Shown here: positions 1 through 11,625 of the stretch, piece by piece
How positions within the stretch are numbered: position 1 is the stretch's first letter
Layout: the number at the start of each line of letters is the position of its first letter
DNA from: Pelargonium tetragonum
Taxonomy: Eukaryota > Streptophyta > Magnoliopsida > Geraniales > Geraniaceae
Reading direction: 5' to 3'
Length of the DNA stretch: 43,220 nucleotides
NCBI GenBank assembly: GCA_036897445.1
Contig: JAYMTL010000160.1
Location: 1-43,220 of the forward strand
Program-made: the position numbers and the translations under genes
Notes under the pieces: model-generated
Told to the model about the DNA's origin: nothing
What the model saw: the letters and a program-made list of their open reading frames with translations, nothing else
The model's database searches: none

Positions 1-505
1 ACTCAAGAATCGGATCCTTGCTTTACAAACCCTGAACCATTGTATTACTTTACTAGAATCTGTCCAGATTCAATCCCAACCATGAAAGTCTAAGCTCATA
101 GTATCTATTTTACCAGGAATTAGAAGAATAGGAATGTACTCTAATGCTCAAGAAGTAACCGAAAGGACTGGTTAGGCAAGCTTGTGTGTTCCTTAGACTT
201 AATGGATTTTAGTTAGTTAGGTTGGTCCTGCCAGAAGTGCATTCTATTTCAGAGAGCTGTGATTCCAGTAAGTTCCTGGGATTAGTAGAGATGCTGACAA
301 GATTATAATAAAAGCTTGTTACTCGGATTAGAGAGATCAAGACTGTCTAGTTCCTAAAAGAAAGTTGGTAAGGTAAAAGAGTTTGGTAAATGGGCAAGAA
401 ATTCCTACTTAACGGACTAGAATAAGAGCTATCTGGTTAATAAGCTTACTTGCTAAAGATATTGGACATACAGGGAAGTCACCCATTTTGGTGTATTATT
501 AAAAA
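1..505. other. spacer, nothing recognised
   Basis: No gene or RNA signature. It contains the first copy of the recurrent word GCTTGTTACTC at 314-324. Confidence 0.6.
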
Positions 506-559
506 GAATTCCTCTTGCCTTTTGTAACTTATCGATAAAGAGGAGATAACCTTATACAG
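506..559 (+). repeat. diverged dispersed repeat, copy A
   Basis: Aligns with 2319-2374 in the same orientation with a few single-base gaps. Both begin GAATTCC, then share a TTGCCTT-like block, TTATCGA, a GAGGA/GGAGGA block and ACCTTA near the end. The match is an eye alignment of roughly 70 percent, so the copies are old. Confidence 0.5.
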
Positions 560-2318
560 TATAGAGGGTATCGATCTACCCAAATGTAGCGAAGCGGAGG
601 GAGGGACATGATAGTACTAGTTATAGTTAACCTCGCACATAAAGACCAACATAAGGAAAATAGAACCTCCTTCCTGGAACTGGACTGGAAAAACCAAAAC
701 GGATTAACATTAACTTAGCTTTATGGATACTCGGATACACCCAAACAGCTCTCGAACACACTAGAAAGTACTAAGTAGAAAACCTCCTAGCTACACCACT
801 AATAACAAAGGATAAGGATAAAGAAATCCCATAATCAAACCCTTTCTAGTAAATAGCTAGTAATAATCTCAAAGGAATCCGATAAGATAAGAAAAAGATT
901 ATATAATACATATTTTTAAGGCAAAGAACCCCGAAGTTTAGATAAATTCTTCCTTTTAGTGCCAGAAAAGATACCTCTTAGGATGTTTTTACACAACTTT
1001 AATCCAGAAAAATGTAGTATTTACCCTGCTTTCATTTCTGAAATAGACCTCCTTTTGAGCCCTTACATAGCAAAATCTTCCTTATATTTATTTACATTTA
1101 CCTATTCTGGATAAATAAGCATGACATCATAAAGAAACTTCCCTTTAGAATTAGAAACCCTTTAATAAGCTACCTTATTTATCATTCTTTACCAGCTTAT
1201 CCATTAACATTAAACTCTAAGCTCATGTATCTATCTAAAGAAAGAACTAATACAAATTGTCAAGCTAGCCTTTACAACAAAGGGACTAAACTATCTATCA
1301 AGAAATTGTTAGGATTATCTCCTTATTTGACTTCTCTATCCCAGTATCCCTGTTAGAAAGCTCTTTCTAGCAGATAAGATAGTACTATTTCCTAGCTTTC
1401 GGAAATGGAATTAGTTAACCAATAGCACGGAAATAAATAGACTAGGACTGCTGCTTCTTCGGCTAGTACATTAATTAGCAGCACCTTGGTCTAGAAAGCA
1501 TTGACCTTCCAAAAGAGATGGAATATGTAACTTTGTTTCCCTTATATCTTATTCTGAATAATTTGAAAACTCCTTTGCCTAATCTGATTAGAAAGAATTA
1601 GGAATCTACTCAATACAAATAGCAACAAATATCTGAACACCTTATATATACCAGCTTAGAAAGATGTTATTCCTTTACAGGTTTACACAGAAGAATACAA
1701 GGAGAGTAATCTCAGTTCCTAAATAACAAGGGAAATCCTAGGAATACAAAATAGAAAATCTAAGACCCGTTGTAAGTTGCTAAACTCATTATAGAATTGA
1801 CTCTCAAAGCCAAGAATACAAACCTGTGCTTAGCCTGCTATATCCCAACTGAAACCAAGGAACATTACTAAAACTACTAAATAGGTATTCATTTAAGTCT
1901 TTTTTTGTTTTAGAAAGGAGTCCTCGAAGCTAAGCTCATGTCCAATCCAAATAAATAGCAACAATTCTTAGAATCAATGCCGGATTACAACAGAATACAG
2001 ATACGGAATCTTCCTCGGCAACAGCTTTCCCTCAAGCTAAGAATTCTTTAGACTTTTAGACTTTAGAAACCCTTTTAGTAATTCAGGAAAGACTTAAGAA
2101 AAGGAATACCATTATAAAGGCAATTAGTACCCTTTCTTGGAAATGCTTTTAACCTGCCTTTTTCCTTAGAGCTAGAGGAGTTAAATTACTTACACGAGTA
2201 TAGAGGGGAGACTCCTTAATAGGAGTTAAGGGTTATTCTTTATTTAAGTCAGTATTTTGACTCTTCTTTATTAGATAAAATGTTATTATTATAGACTTTA
2301 GATAGCCGTATTAAGGAA
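560..2318. other. spacer, nothing recognised
   Basis: Stop codons are dense in all six frames and no fold stands out. It separates the two copies of the diverged repeat at 506 and 2319. Confidence 0.6.
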
Positions 2319-2374
2319 GAATTCCCTCATTGCCTTATGTGTTTATCGAAATGGAGGATAGAACCTTAGTACAT
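2319..2374 (+). repeat. diverged dispersed repeat, copy B
   Basis: Partner of 506-559. It keeps the same order of blocks (GAATTCCCTC, TTGCCTTATGT, TTTATCGAAA, GGAGGATAGAACCTTAGTAC) about 1.8 kb downstream of copy A. Neither copy has a recognisable coding or RNA signature. Confidence 0.5.
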
Positions 2375-2621
2375 AAAGAAATCCACCTTACCGACCGGAG
2401 TCTTACGTAGGAAGGTTAACTCATCATTATAGGAATACCACCTTACACTTTAAGGCCTAGAACTAGAAAAAACTGTTGCAAATAACAAAGAAATAGTAGA
2501 GGTCTTAAATTTACGACTTCCCAGACTCTCAATTTAGCTTATAAAAGGACCCCTTCCTTAGAAACTGGACTAGTAAAAAAGAAAGGCATATACCTCTTTT
2601 TATATCCAATCAGATATCCGT

Positions 2622-2655
2622 AAACTAGCAATACAGCAAACTAGCAATACAGCAA
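2622..2655. repeat. 16-bp tandem repeat, two exact copies
   Basis: The unit AAACTAGCAATACAGC occurs at 2622-2637 and 2638-2653 without a mismatch, followed by two bases of a third copy. Exact identity points to a recent slippage duplication in otherwise decayed spacer. It lies directly beside the antisense tRNA-like scrap. Confidence 0.97.
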
Positions 2656-2712
2656 GCTTCGAACCCGCGCACGAGGGTTCCTTCAATGGGTGCTTTACCA
2701 CTTGGAATTTAA
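2656..2712 (-). pseudogene. tRNA-like scrap on the minus strand
   Basis: Read on the minus strand it contains CCAAGTGGTAAAGCA, a D-arm wording shared by trnH/trnQ-type tRNAs. At the spacing normal for a tRNA this is followed by GTGCGCGGGTTCGAAG, which forms a 5-pair T-stem (GCGGG/CTTGC, two wobbles). The anticodon stem and acceptor stem do not pair, so it is a relic at best. A 6-bp inverted repeat (GAACCC at 2661, GGGTTC at 2675) lies inside it. The 16-bp tandem repeat at 2622-2655 abuts its 3' side. Family is uncertain: trnH, trnQ and trnY wording all partly fit. Confidence 0.25.
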
Positions 2713-5700
2713 GCAATGAGTAGAGGCTTTCTATTCTAACGACTATTATTCTATTTAATAAGCGAATCTGACCGGTGTTCATGCCTTTATTCATACACAT
2801 AACTCCTTTGAGGATCCCGATACAGAGTTTTATGTCGTATTAAGCAACTCTAATTAAAGGCATAACCAAGATAATATAGCCCGTATATCCTACTAACACC
2901 TTAAATGAAGCAAGCAGGGTAGAAATTCTTCAAATGAAAGGTAAGAAGACCCCTTAGAGCTATAGAGCTTACTTCGAGATATCCGGGACTTAGGATTGGT
3001 TTTTTGAGGCAAAAGCCGTTTAGTTATAAAATAGAAAAGCTAAGAAATAAGCAGAATGGAAGAGGTAACCGCGGATATTCTATAATATACTTAGAACAAA
3101 AAATTCTTTATTACCAGGAAAGTCAAAAGTGGAATTGAAAATATATAGATTTTCCTACCTTAAAGAGGCTCTTATTGACTACAGCTCAATTACGCATACA
3201 TATATAAAAGGTTACCTTTCTTCTTAGTCTTTTTGGTCTCTTATCAAACTTTAACAAAAATCAAAATAGTAAGTCCTGAAAATCTCTCTTTATTGAAACA
3301 GTGTTCTTGAATCCTCCTACTTTCCCTTTAACTAATTAGATATATTCTTAACAAGTCCAATTCTATTTAACTGGATTTCCGGAACTTGACTAAACAAGGA
3401 AGATATTATATTTTTAGAGTCAGAAAAGGATACCCTGCTTTTACAAGGGATGCCTTCTACTTCTTCATATTGGAGCTTGGTTTCTCCGCCTAAAGTCTAA
3501 ATTTGAAAGTCCCCCGCTTTCCTTAGTTTGCCCGAGAGAAGTTTTATTGCTTCGCGCCTATACGTGTAAGAGTAGCAAATACCTTAAACCACTAAAAAAG
3601 AAAGAACTGTACTTAATACTCTTTAATATATGGACTTAGCTACTGCAAGTATAGGGTATACCTCTGAAATAAAGGCTGCTCTAACAAGGCCAAAAGGAAC
3701 TCGCACTCTCTAAAGCCCGAATCCTCTGTTGAATCCTTGGGATATTCTATTTTTTTTTCATTTTCTTTAAATAAATATGCTATTTATTTATGTGAATTAG
3801 GTCTTTCAGTCCGAGCTGTACCCTACTATAAGTACAATTAAAGATTTTAGGGCTTTTTTCAAGGAGTGTCTAAACCTAAAAGACTCTTTGTAAGTACTAA
3901 TATAAAGTTAAAGTAAGTCCTCTGGTTAATAAAAAAAGAAGATACAGGAGATTAATCTTAGGTAGAACTTACAGGGCGCGGGATCCCTTAGATATATTCA
4001 TCTCTTAGACTTCATACCAACGCTGTTCCCGAATTATAGGCCAAGAAAAGCTTTCAGAAAAATTTTTGTTTCTTAATTATAAGTGTATACTTCGTCCTTT
4101 CATTTTTATTTAGGGTACATAGATTTTAGTTTATATAAAAGGGGACTTATAAGAGACTTGCAAAGACCGCAAATAGGTGGGGCAGATAAAACATAGGTTG
4201 ATAAACACGGGAGGTTTAGGAGTAAACTTTATCGAAATTTCAAAGATTGTAATTATATAGTTTTTTAAGGAAAACCTTTAATTGTATTAACGTTTCTATA
4301 TCAAATTCGGGTTTCCTTCGGCTTATTGACTTCTCAAAAAAATGGGTTTGGGTTTTCCGAGTAATACCCTTAAATATGCACAATACCTTTCTAAAAGTAT
4401 GAGTAATAAATTGCTTGGCGTGGGTGTTTAGTCTAGCAACATTTTAAGCTATGCTTCTTTCATTACTCAAGAAAAGCCCTGTGTGTGTATAAGGACTCCT
4501 TCAACTTTAATTAATTCATTTTATTCAAAAAAATCCATTAACTAGCAAGTTCGGCAAAACCCTACAAATCTCTATATTACAGACAAACGGAAAAGGCTAG
4601 GAGTTCTATAACAAAAAGCCTCCCTAGGGGATTAAAATAGATCCGTTCAAGCAAAGAAGAGGGGAGGAGGCTTCTATTTAACAATTATAAAAAGAATATC
4701 CCTCGAATTTCTAGCATAGCGGATTTCTCCACGCACTAACTATAGAATCTGACTTCGATACTAGTTTACGCTAAAAGTTAAGATTATACTCTTCGTTTTC
4801 ATTAACAAAACTTAGATAACCCCTGGAAAAAGCAAGTGTCCCTGTAACGTTAACAGCAATTACTTAGACATTGATATGCTAATAGAATACGCAAAAATTC
4901 CTGATCATAAGCAGTGCCTCCTTATTTAACAGGGTTCACTTCTAAATCTTCTTTCTTTTAGCTTGAAAAAGAGTTACAGCAATAAGGAGTGCCAAATAAA
5001 GCAAACCTTCTACTTTTAAGACGAATTTCTAAGTTAAGGATCCCCCTTTTTATGGAAGCTCAAAAAGCGGTAATTTCTAGAAATCGGGGTGTAGTAAATA
5101 AAACTTCATGACTGTAAACACCCACTAAAGGTCCTAGAGATTTAAGGCGAATATACTTAAAAAGTGTTTTACTCCGGCGGCTTTTTCTTGCCCGAGGAAA
5201 ACTTATTAAGATATAATCAGACTAACTGCGCAGTTGGGCGTAGACTTGTCTATTACTTATAGTCATATACTTTTATCAATTCGATCCCTTCTTCGGGACT
5301 CTAACCTATAAAAAACCTCGTATAACCTGAAAAATCTTCCTTGGGTAAGTCCTTAAAAATCCTGAGATCTAAAAGTTCCCTAACCTTGCAAACCCTTGAA
5401 TGTAAGACTTAAGATATCTTACTAACTACAGGAGTATTCCGCCTAAATTGAAGTTACTTTAACTTCCTGCTATAGAGAAAACTCTTATAATCCAAATGTC
5501 TATGGAATTCTTGTGTTGTTGGCTGTCAATTTCTATTTGATTGAAGAACCCTTGCGGTAGTATAAGGACTATATAAAGTACTAAATTCCTTTTTCGTAGA
5601 TATGGTTTGGGATTCTAAAAAGGTTTAAGCTAATTCTAGGATCTACGCAACTAAGACATCGTACGTAAATTTAAGAGAAGCAAGCTCTCTATAGTATTTC

Positions 5701-8700
5701 GGAAACTTCGTTTTATTTTAGCTATTGTACTTAGTGGTAAATCTTTTATACTAACTTTCCTAGGAAACCCTTCCGGGGTTTTATTCCTACTAAAATTCTG
5801 TATTGGTTATATCGCTTGCTTCAAGAGGTTCTTACTTTTTGTTTAAATCTCAAGGAGTTCTTGTGTAGTCCCTCTAAAGTTAAAGAGTTGAAGTAAGAAA
5901 AAGAGAGATTTTTCCCCCTTTTATTCCTTATCCTCAATTAAAAAGGAGTTTCAGAAATCTCAACACAGGGGATTCCCTGACAAGAGGTACTGGGTGGATT
6001 TAGTATACTTTTGGTATAAAATGAGTTTTTTAAGGGATCTTAATTACGAAAGTACTTATATGCTATATCTTCTTCCTATATCATAATTCTAATTTCGGAT
6101 CTCTTTATGCTTTATTCTGATTTTAAATATTTACACTATTAACCCTAAATCTATTCTATCTCTTCTGCCTTAGAATTTCCCGCGCCTTAAAAGGGATACC
6201 CGGGTTTTAACCGAGCAACATTTACTCTTAGTCTATACCACAAGTATTCTCAGAATATAAATCCTTGCCAAAAAAAATCATTCTAAATTTTCTCTTTAAG
6301 TTGCAAGCCTCATAGATTAAAGGGGCAGTTAAACTTTCCCTTTATTTTTCTTACAAAAGTAGAGTGCATATAGTTTTTTTTAGATACCTTTGAAATGCCT
6401 GCAGGAGTAGTGGTTTTTCCTAGACTTTCTCCGCTTAGTTTAGTGCAGGGGTTTACGCTTTCGTTTATTGGGTGCACAAATCAACTTGAACAGATAGTAT
6501 AAAAAACTCCAATAAATAAGTAACAAGTTTCTTTAAAATTATGGTCTATAAAGAATACTCTTAGGCATAGTAATATCTTTAAGTATGAAGAATGGAACGG
6601 TTACGTACTTGTTTAAAATACTGATCATAACATAAGGCCTCGATCGAATACGAGGACATTTTTCCTACAGAAGCTCTTGGGCTACAGAAACTACTCTGTA
6701 ATTTTTGTTAATTAGGATGTAGCCGGTTTTTAGTTACTAGCTTGGCAGGCAAAAGCGATATAGGAGTCTATCATACTAAACGAGGGGCCCTTATACTTCT
6801 ATAATGGACAAAGTTAAAGATATATAGTCAATCCAGTAGCAGAGTGCTCATGAATGTAGAAATAAAGGTAGAATTTTGTTAATTTGAGTACGGGATTACC
6901 AGCAAAGTTCTTTATAATGTTAAAATTTGACTTTCCGATACCCCGGCCCTGTCAACAAAAGACTTTTACGACCCCTTATAAGACACAAAAGCGAGAACTT
7001 CTTTTTTTCTTTTGAGATACAAAGTTCCTATCTACGGAGTGCCCTTAATCTTTTTCTTTGAATAATATAGTATAATTATAATTAAGAGATTGCCTGAGAA
7101 AAGTAGCACCTTCAAGACCCATAAATTAGGTGTCTACTCTTGTGATATAGTGTAAAAATTTTGAGTCATAGAGGATCACAAAAACCCAAAAAAGAAGTTT
7201 ATTTTGTCTAAGTATTTTTACAGATAGAGCCCATTTCAAGAGAACACTAAATAAAATGAACCGAAAATCAAGTCAAATTTCTTTCTATGAGTCCCTACTT
7301 TTCTCAGAGCAATCCATAATAAAGGAAAGACTTTTTACTAGCATTCTAAATTCACTGCTCGGAAAACACTGTGTTTCTACCACTTTTAAATTAAAAGGGA
7401 TTTTGATAGCAGTTGAAATACCTATTTTTGTTTTTATATACAAGGCAAAAAGCGCAACCCTTCGCAGTCATTTTCTAAAGAAAGGGAATACTCTAGTGCT
7501 CGGAAGAATCTAAATTCAGTGAAAATTGAAAGTTGAGAAAGAATTCCTTTACAACAAAAAAGGTCTGAGAATTCTCTTAGAGCCATGTACATTCTATAAC
7601 CAATAGATAACTGTATCTTTCTTTAGGAGGGGTCTCCTCTCTTGCTTGAGTTAGAGAGGCGGAAAGGGGTATTCTTAATAGTTAGGGATTGGAAAGCCTT
7701 TCAACAACAAAAGAAAATTCAATGGCCAGAAAATAAAGATAGGCGTCCTAGAAAATCTTAGTTTAAAACCCAGCAGCAGTATTGCTATGAAAAAGGAGAC
7801 TTTGATGCTTTTCCGTAGTTTACGCTTACATTGCGAGGACTCAGATATTCTTTTGTTATGCTTTATCTATATAATTCACTCTTTTCCCAAGTTATACTGA
7901 ATTAAGGTCTTATAGGGTTCCAACCCAAGAGTGGCCTATAGGTTCTTTGCTCCCCCCTAACAATCTTGTGCTTAAATTGGGACAACTCCTGAATATACTA
8001 GCACTCTGAAAAGAGTATCTCAAATCAGGGATGCCTGGTATACTCAGCTAAGAAAGAAAAAGCAGAATTAAGGAAACTCTAAAATAGAGGGAATTCCTTT
8101 TTAAACTTAAGAGAGGCCTTAGTACAATATGGGCCCTTTACGACAAGACTTCTAAATTCATTTACTTTAGATTTTTAGAACTGGATAGCTTATGCGATTA
8201 AAATCTTTCATCTAAATTAAATAAGGTTTCTTTCTAATAAATTATACAAACAAATTACTTCAAAGGATATACTTGTTTGCGGCCGATATTCCTTTTAAGT
8301 TAAATCCAGCCCAGATAAAGGCCCTCCTACACCCTAAGAAAAGTGTTACTAGATGCCTCGGAATAAAAATGAAAAGCTTCCTTTTTGGTTTAGGCTAGTA
8401 GGGTTGTGACATAAATTTTGGAAAGGATACCCACAAGACTTAAGGCTTTTTTGTAAGAAAACTCTTGAGTATTTTCTTTTCAAGAACTTCTAGACATTTT
8501 TTCTACCCGTTAGTACAAGCGTCCCCGCCCCGTGTTTTTATGACTATATACTTGCGCTCTAGTTTCAACAATCCAAAAGACCCGAAACTTCCAGAAAGGG
8601 ATACATTAAAGTACAGGGCCTATCTTTTTCACTTCTCTATAGACCCGCCTGATTTTTTTGATTCAACTAAGAGTCATTTTGCGCTTAAATTGCGGCCTTG

Positions 8701-10530
8701 ACTTTGGTCTTATACAAAACGCTTCGCTTAGGAAACCTACCCAATTTTGAATAGGAGCTTCCTGCGCACTTATGACTTTTTTTACCCGCTCTTTATACAC
8801 GATACACGAATTCTATTCAGAAGGTTTTCAATTAAATGAAGTTAAACTGGAACAGGCCGGTATAAAGTTATTCTTAAGGGCACTTGTTTATTACAAAAAA
8901 ATTCTTTTGATACAGTAAGCTCCTGTCTTCTTCTCGAATCTAATGTAAACCTCTGCTTATAGAATAGAAATGACTTTGTAAAAATCTTTCATTTTTCTTT
9001 ATCCAAATAACCCGAACTCTAAAATACTGAGATATAGCTGGTAGTGAAAAGCTCCCGTAAAATTTGTAATTTAAAAATATCTGAATGTGTAACCACCTTA
9101 AAATTCACTTTATAGTTATCCGATTTCCTAACTCAAGTCAAGTTTGTTCACAACAAGTTTTAGTTTATCAATAACCTATCCTAATGTTTTACCTTTGTTA
9201 CATCCCCGTTCTATCAGAGTTTCCCTATTGTTATACCAAATCTATAACATAAGAAACATTAGAGTATAATGCAAGGCAGCAGCTTAGAATAAGATGTCTG
9301 GGTAAGTGCATATTAAACTTTTCTTAGCAATTTGCTTCTAGGGTAAAGTTTATAAACCAGTTATTCTTTTTCAAAGTCGTAACCTTCCTAAACCTCTTTA
9401 GCTGGCTACCTTTTAGAACTAGAATATAACAGGGAATTTTCTTTTACTATACTAGAGACCCCGGATAAATTTGTTAGAGTAAAGAGTTTTTGACAGCGAG
9501 TCTTTAGCGCATAGCCCGGCAGGAGTGTATCAAGGAAATACTTCAGTTCGGGATCTACACCCCTTTAAGACTTGTGCGCGAACCTGAGTCTCGTAGAACC
9601 CTACTTTAGGTATTCTATTCTAAAAGATCTTTAATAAAAGTATAGAGGTTTTAGATTTTCTTGTTTCTAGTACTGTATAATTTAAGAAGGAAGCAATACA
9701 AAAATTCCCTTTGTTTAGTCTTTATTCTTGAATAACCCCCGTCGGATTCCTTGGAGTTCCGCTGGACTCTTATCTTGTTAATTAATAAGTAGAACACAAC
9801 TTAACTTCCAAGCTACTTTTTATCTCATTTCTTGCGTGGCGGTATTTAGTTGCAGGGTTGCGCTTATTATGGTTATCACCTAGCTACATATGAAAGACAC
9901 TGAGTCTTAGTGCTAGTAATATCGGCTGATATATCAGGACTTACGTCTTATTGGTTCAGTTATTTACAAATTGGCCTACGGATTTCTTTATTAACAAGTA
10001 TTCCTTACTTAATATGGGACTTATAAGAATAACACGGCTTGCATGATCTATCAAGTAAAGGTCAACGATTATACATGAGATGACAAAACAAGCAGAATTA
10101 TATACCTCTTGTTATGAGCAATTCACTCTTAAAAATATCATAGGGACCCTCTTCACAAGTGCTTATATTGCAAGTAGGTGCCGATTAGATACGTTATTTG
10201 AGATTTCTTATTTTTACAGGAATTGTTCCTTGGCAATTGTGCATAACTTTAGTATCTTTAATTTTATAGTGATCAAGTAACAAAAGCAAAGCTTAAATTA
10301 CTTTATTTGTTAAAACTAGCTGGTTGTTTCCTTATCTATTAGGGACTTTTATTTGCTTTTGTTGACTTTATGATTTATATAGGTCTGGGTGCATGACCAT
10401 CAGAGAGACTTTGTCAGATCTCGACCTCTCTTTTCTTTTCAGAGTATCCATCTTTCTTTAAAGGTACAAGTTCAAATATATATCATCTCCTAAAATTATG
10501 ACGGTTCTAAAAACAGCAACAGCTTTCCAT
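2713..10530. other. long spacer with only short frames
   Basis: About 7.8 kb. The hairpin at 7636-7659 is listed separately. GGAGTNCC words occur at 4986, 7036 and 9753. An 85-codon frame at 7256-7513 and a 78-codon frame at 8465-8701 are hydrophobic/basic, match nothing known to me and are within chance length. A sequence near 6816 vaguely resembling a group I intron S element has no partner elements. Confidence 0.6.
7636..7659. other. stem-loop, 7-bp perfect stem
   Basis: CCTCTCT (7636-7642) pairs perfectly with AGAGAGG (7653-7659) around a 10-base loop. The preceding AGGAGGGGTCTCCTCT holds a competing AGGAG/CTCCT pairing, so two alternative folds exist. No open frame of note ends just upstream, so a 3'-end role cannot be assigned. 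Confidence 0.5.
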
Positions 10531-10610
10531 TATCAAGATTTCCGTACGTATAAGAAAGCTAAAGATCCTTTATCAGGATTTCCGTACGTATAAGAAAGCT
10601 AAAGATCCTT
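10531..10610. repeat. 40-bp tandem duplication
   Basis: Two head-to-tail 40-base units, 10531-10570 and 10571-10610, differ at one base only (the sixth of the unit, A versus G). Each contains TTTCCGTACGTATAAGAAAG and ends AAAGATCCTT. The near identity marks a recent event. The unit includes the self-complementary TACGTA. No gene abuts it. Confidence 0.98.
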
Positions 10611-11448
10611 TTCAAATTGTATTCGCGATCTTAGCTATCGGGAACTCAAATATCCATAAATTTCTTCTACACCAATATTTAAATCCTTCCAACTTATTAT
10701 ACTCTTCGAAATTAAGACTTCAGTTGGACTGGCTAAATTACACTGTATAAAGACAAATATTCGTATTAGCTTGGGACAGCTGTTTGTAAAAAATAATATA
10801 AGAGTTATCTTATTTACGGATTGAGACCCTTTCACATTTTGGTAAATCCGTTGCATATGAAAAAAGACAGTATCTTGTCAACTTATTTGAATGTTGTTAG
10901 TTCAAAGAGCACTTAATAATTAAAAACTTTAGCTGCTGTTAAATGAACCCATTACAAAGATTTTTCTGGCAAAAAAACCTTATATAATTTATTGAACTCA
11001 TATTCTATTGTTAAAAAGGAAAGTTAGAAGGTTGGGGCAGTTGAGCTACTTTTTTAACTTCTTGTCTTGTGTCATGAGATAAAGTGCTATGCAATTTTGC
11101 CGAAGTATGCAGGCTTGAATCTGAAGGGACCCCTTACTATTCTTGATCACGCTATCCTGTCCCTTTTAAATGCTTATGTTCTTTGAAGTAAGTAAGAACT
11201 AGTAATTGAAGGGTTTTGAAATCGCATATATAAGATCTTCCTTACTCGTTCTCTCGTCCAGGAATTGTTAAGTTGAAATCATATAGCAGAAAGTAACCAT
11301 TTTAAGCAAGTTTCATTTTTGTAAATTCGAGTGCAAAAGAGAAGCCTTTCATAATTATGGGTATTACTAGTCTTCAATATCATGCAGTCCCAAATCACAT
11401 ACCACATAAGCAAACTAGCCTATTGCTTATTCTATTCGATACAACGAG

Positions 11449-11625
11449 TGCGTAACACGAAACAAGAGTTATACGCTCTAAGAGCGTTCCTTCGCGACTT
11501 CTTGTTTAGATAATTCTGAACGGGATTTTGTTGACTCCGAGCGCATAAGGTGAAAGCGCTCTCCCTTATGAATAATAAACACGGGTATGCTTAACCATCA
11601 GAGGGCGGATAATGGTTCAATCTGA
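11449..11625 (+). ncRNA. candidate structured RNA region (four stem-loops)
   Basis: This stretch is G+C-richer than its surroundings and packed with stems. An outer AAACAAGA/TCTTGTTT (11460-11467 with 11500-11507) encloses ACGCTC/GAGCGT with a three-base loop (11473-11487). Next come GAGCGC/GCGCTC (11539-11544 with 11556-11561, loop ATAAGGTGAAA) and AACCAT/ATGGTT (11593-11598 with 11612-11617). It begins GTGCGTAACACG, which superficially recalls both a group II intron 5' end and an early 16S rRNA helix, but neither identification holds further along. No open frame explains the composition. It may be a decayed intron or RNA gene fragment, a true RNA, or chance. Confidence 0.3.

Noticed and set aside
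4148-4158. TTATAAGAGA resembling a plant mitochondrial promoter core
   Set aside because: Short AT-rich words of this kind occur often here and no transcribed feature follows.
6816-6830. AAGATATATAGTC resembling a group I intron S element
   Set aside because: No matching P, Q or R elements upstream and no P7 pairing partner in the preceding sequence, so it is most likely an AT-rich coincidence.
7256-7513. 85-codon plus-strand frame
   Set aside because: No motif, chance length and composition typical of random AT-rich reading.
11441-11470. Possible group II intron 5' end (GTGCG) or 16S rRNA helix fragment (GTAACACG)
   Set aside because: Neither alignment continues: no domain V stem was found downstream and the following bases do not follow 16S rRNA.
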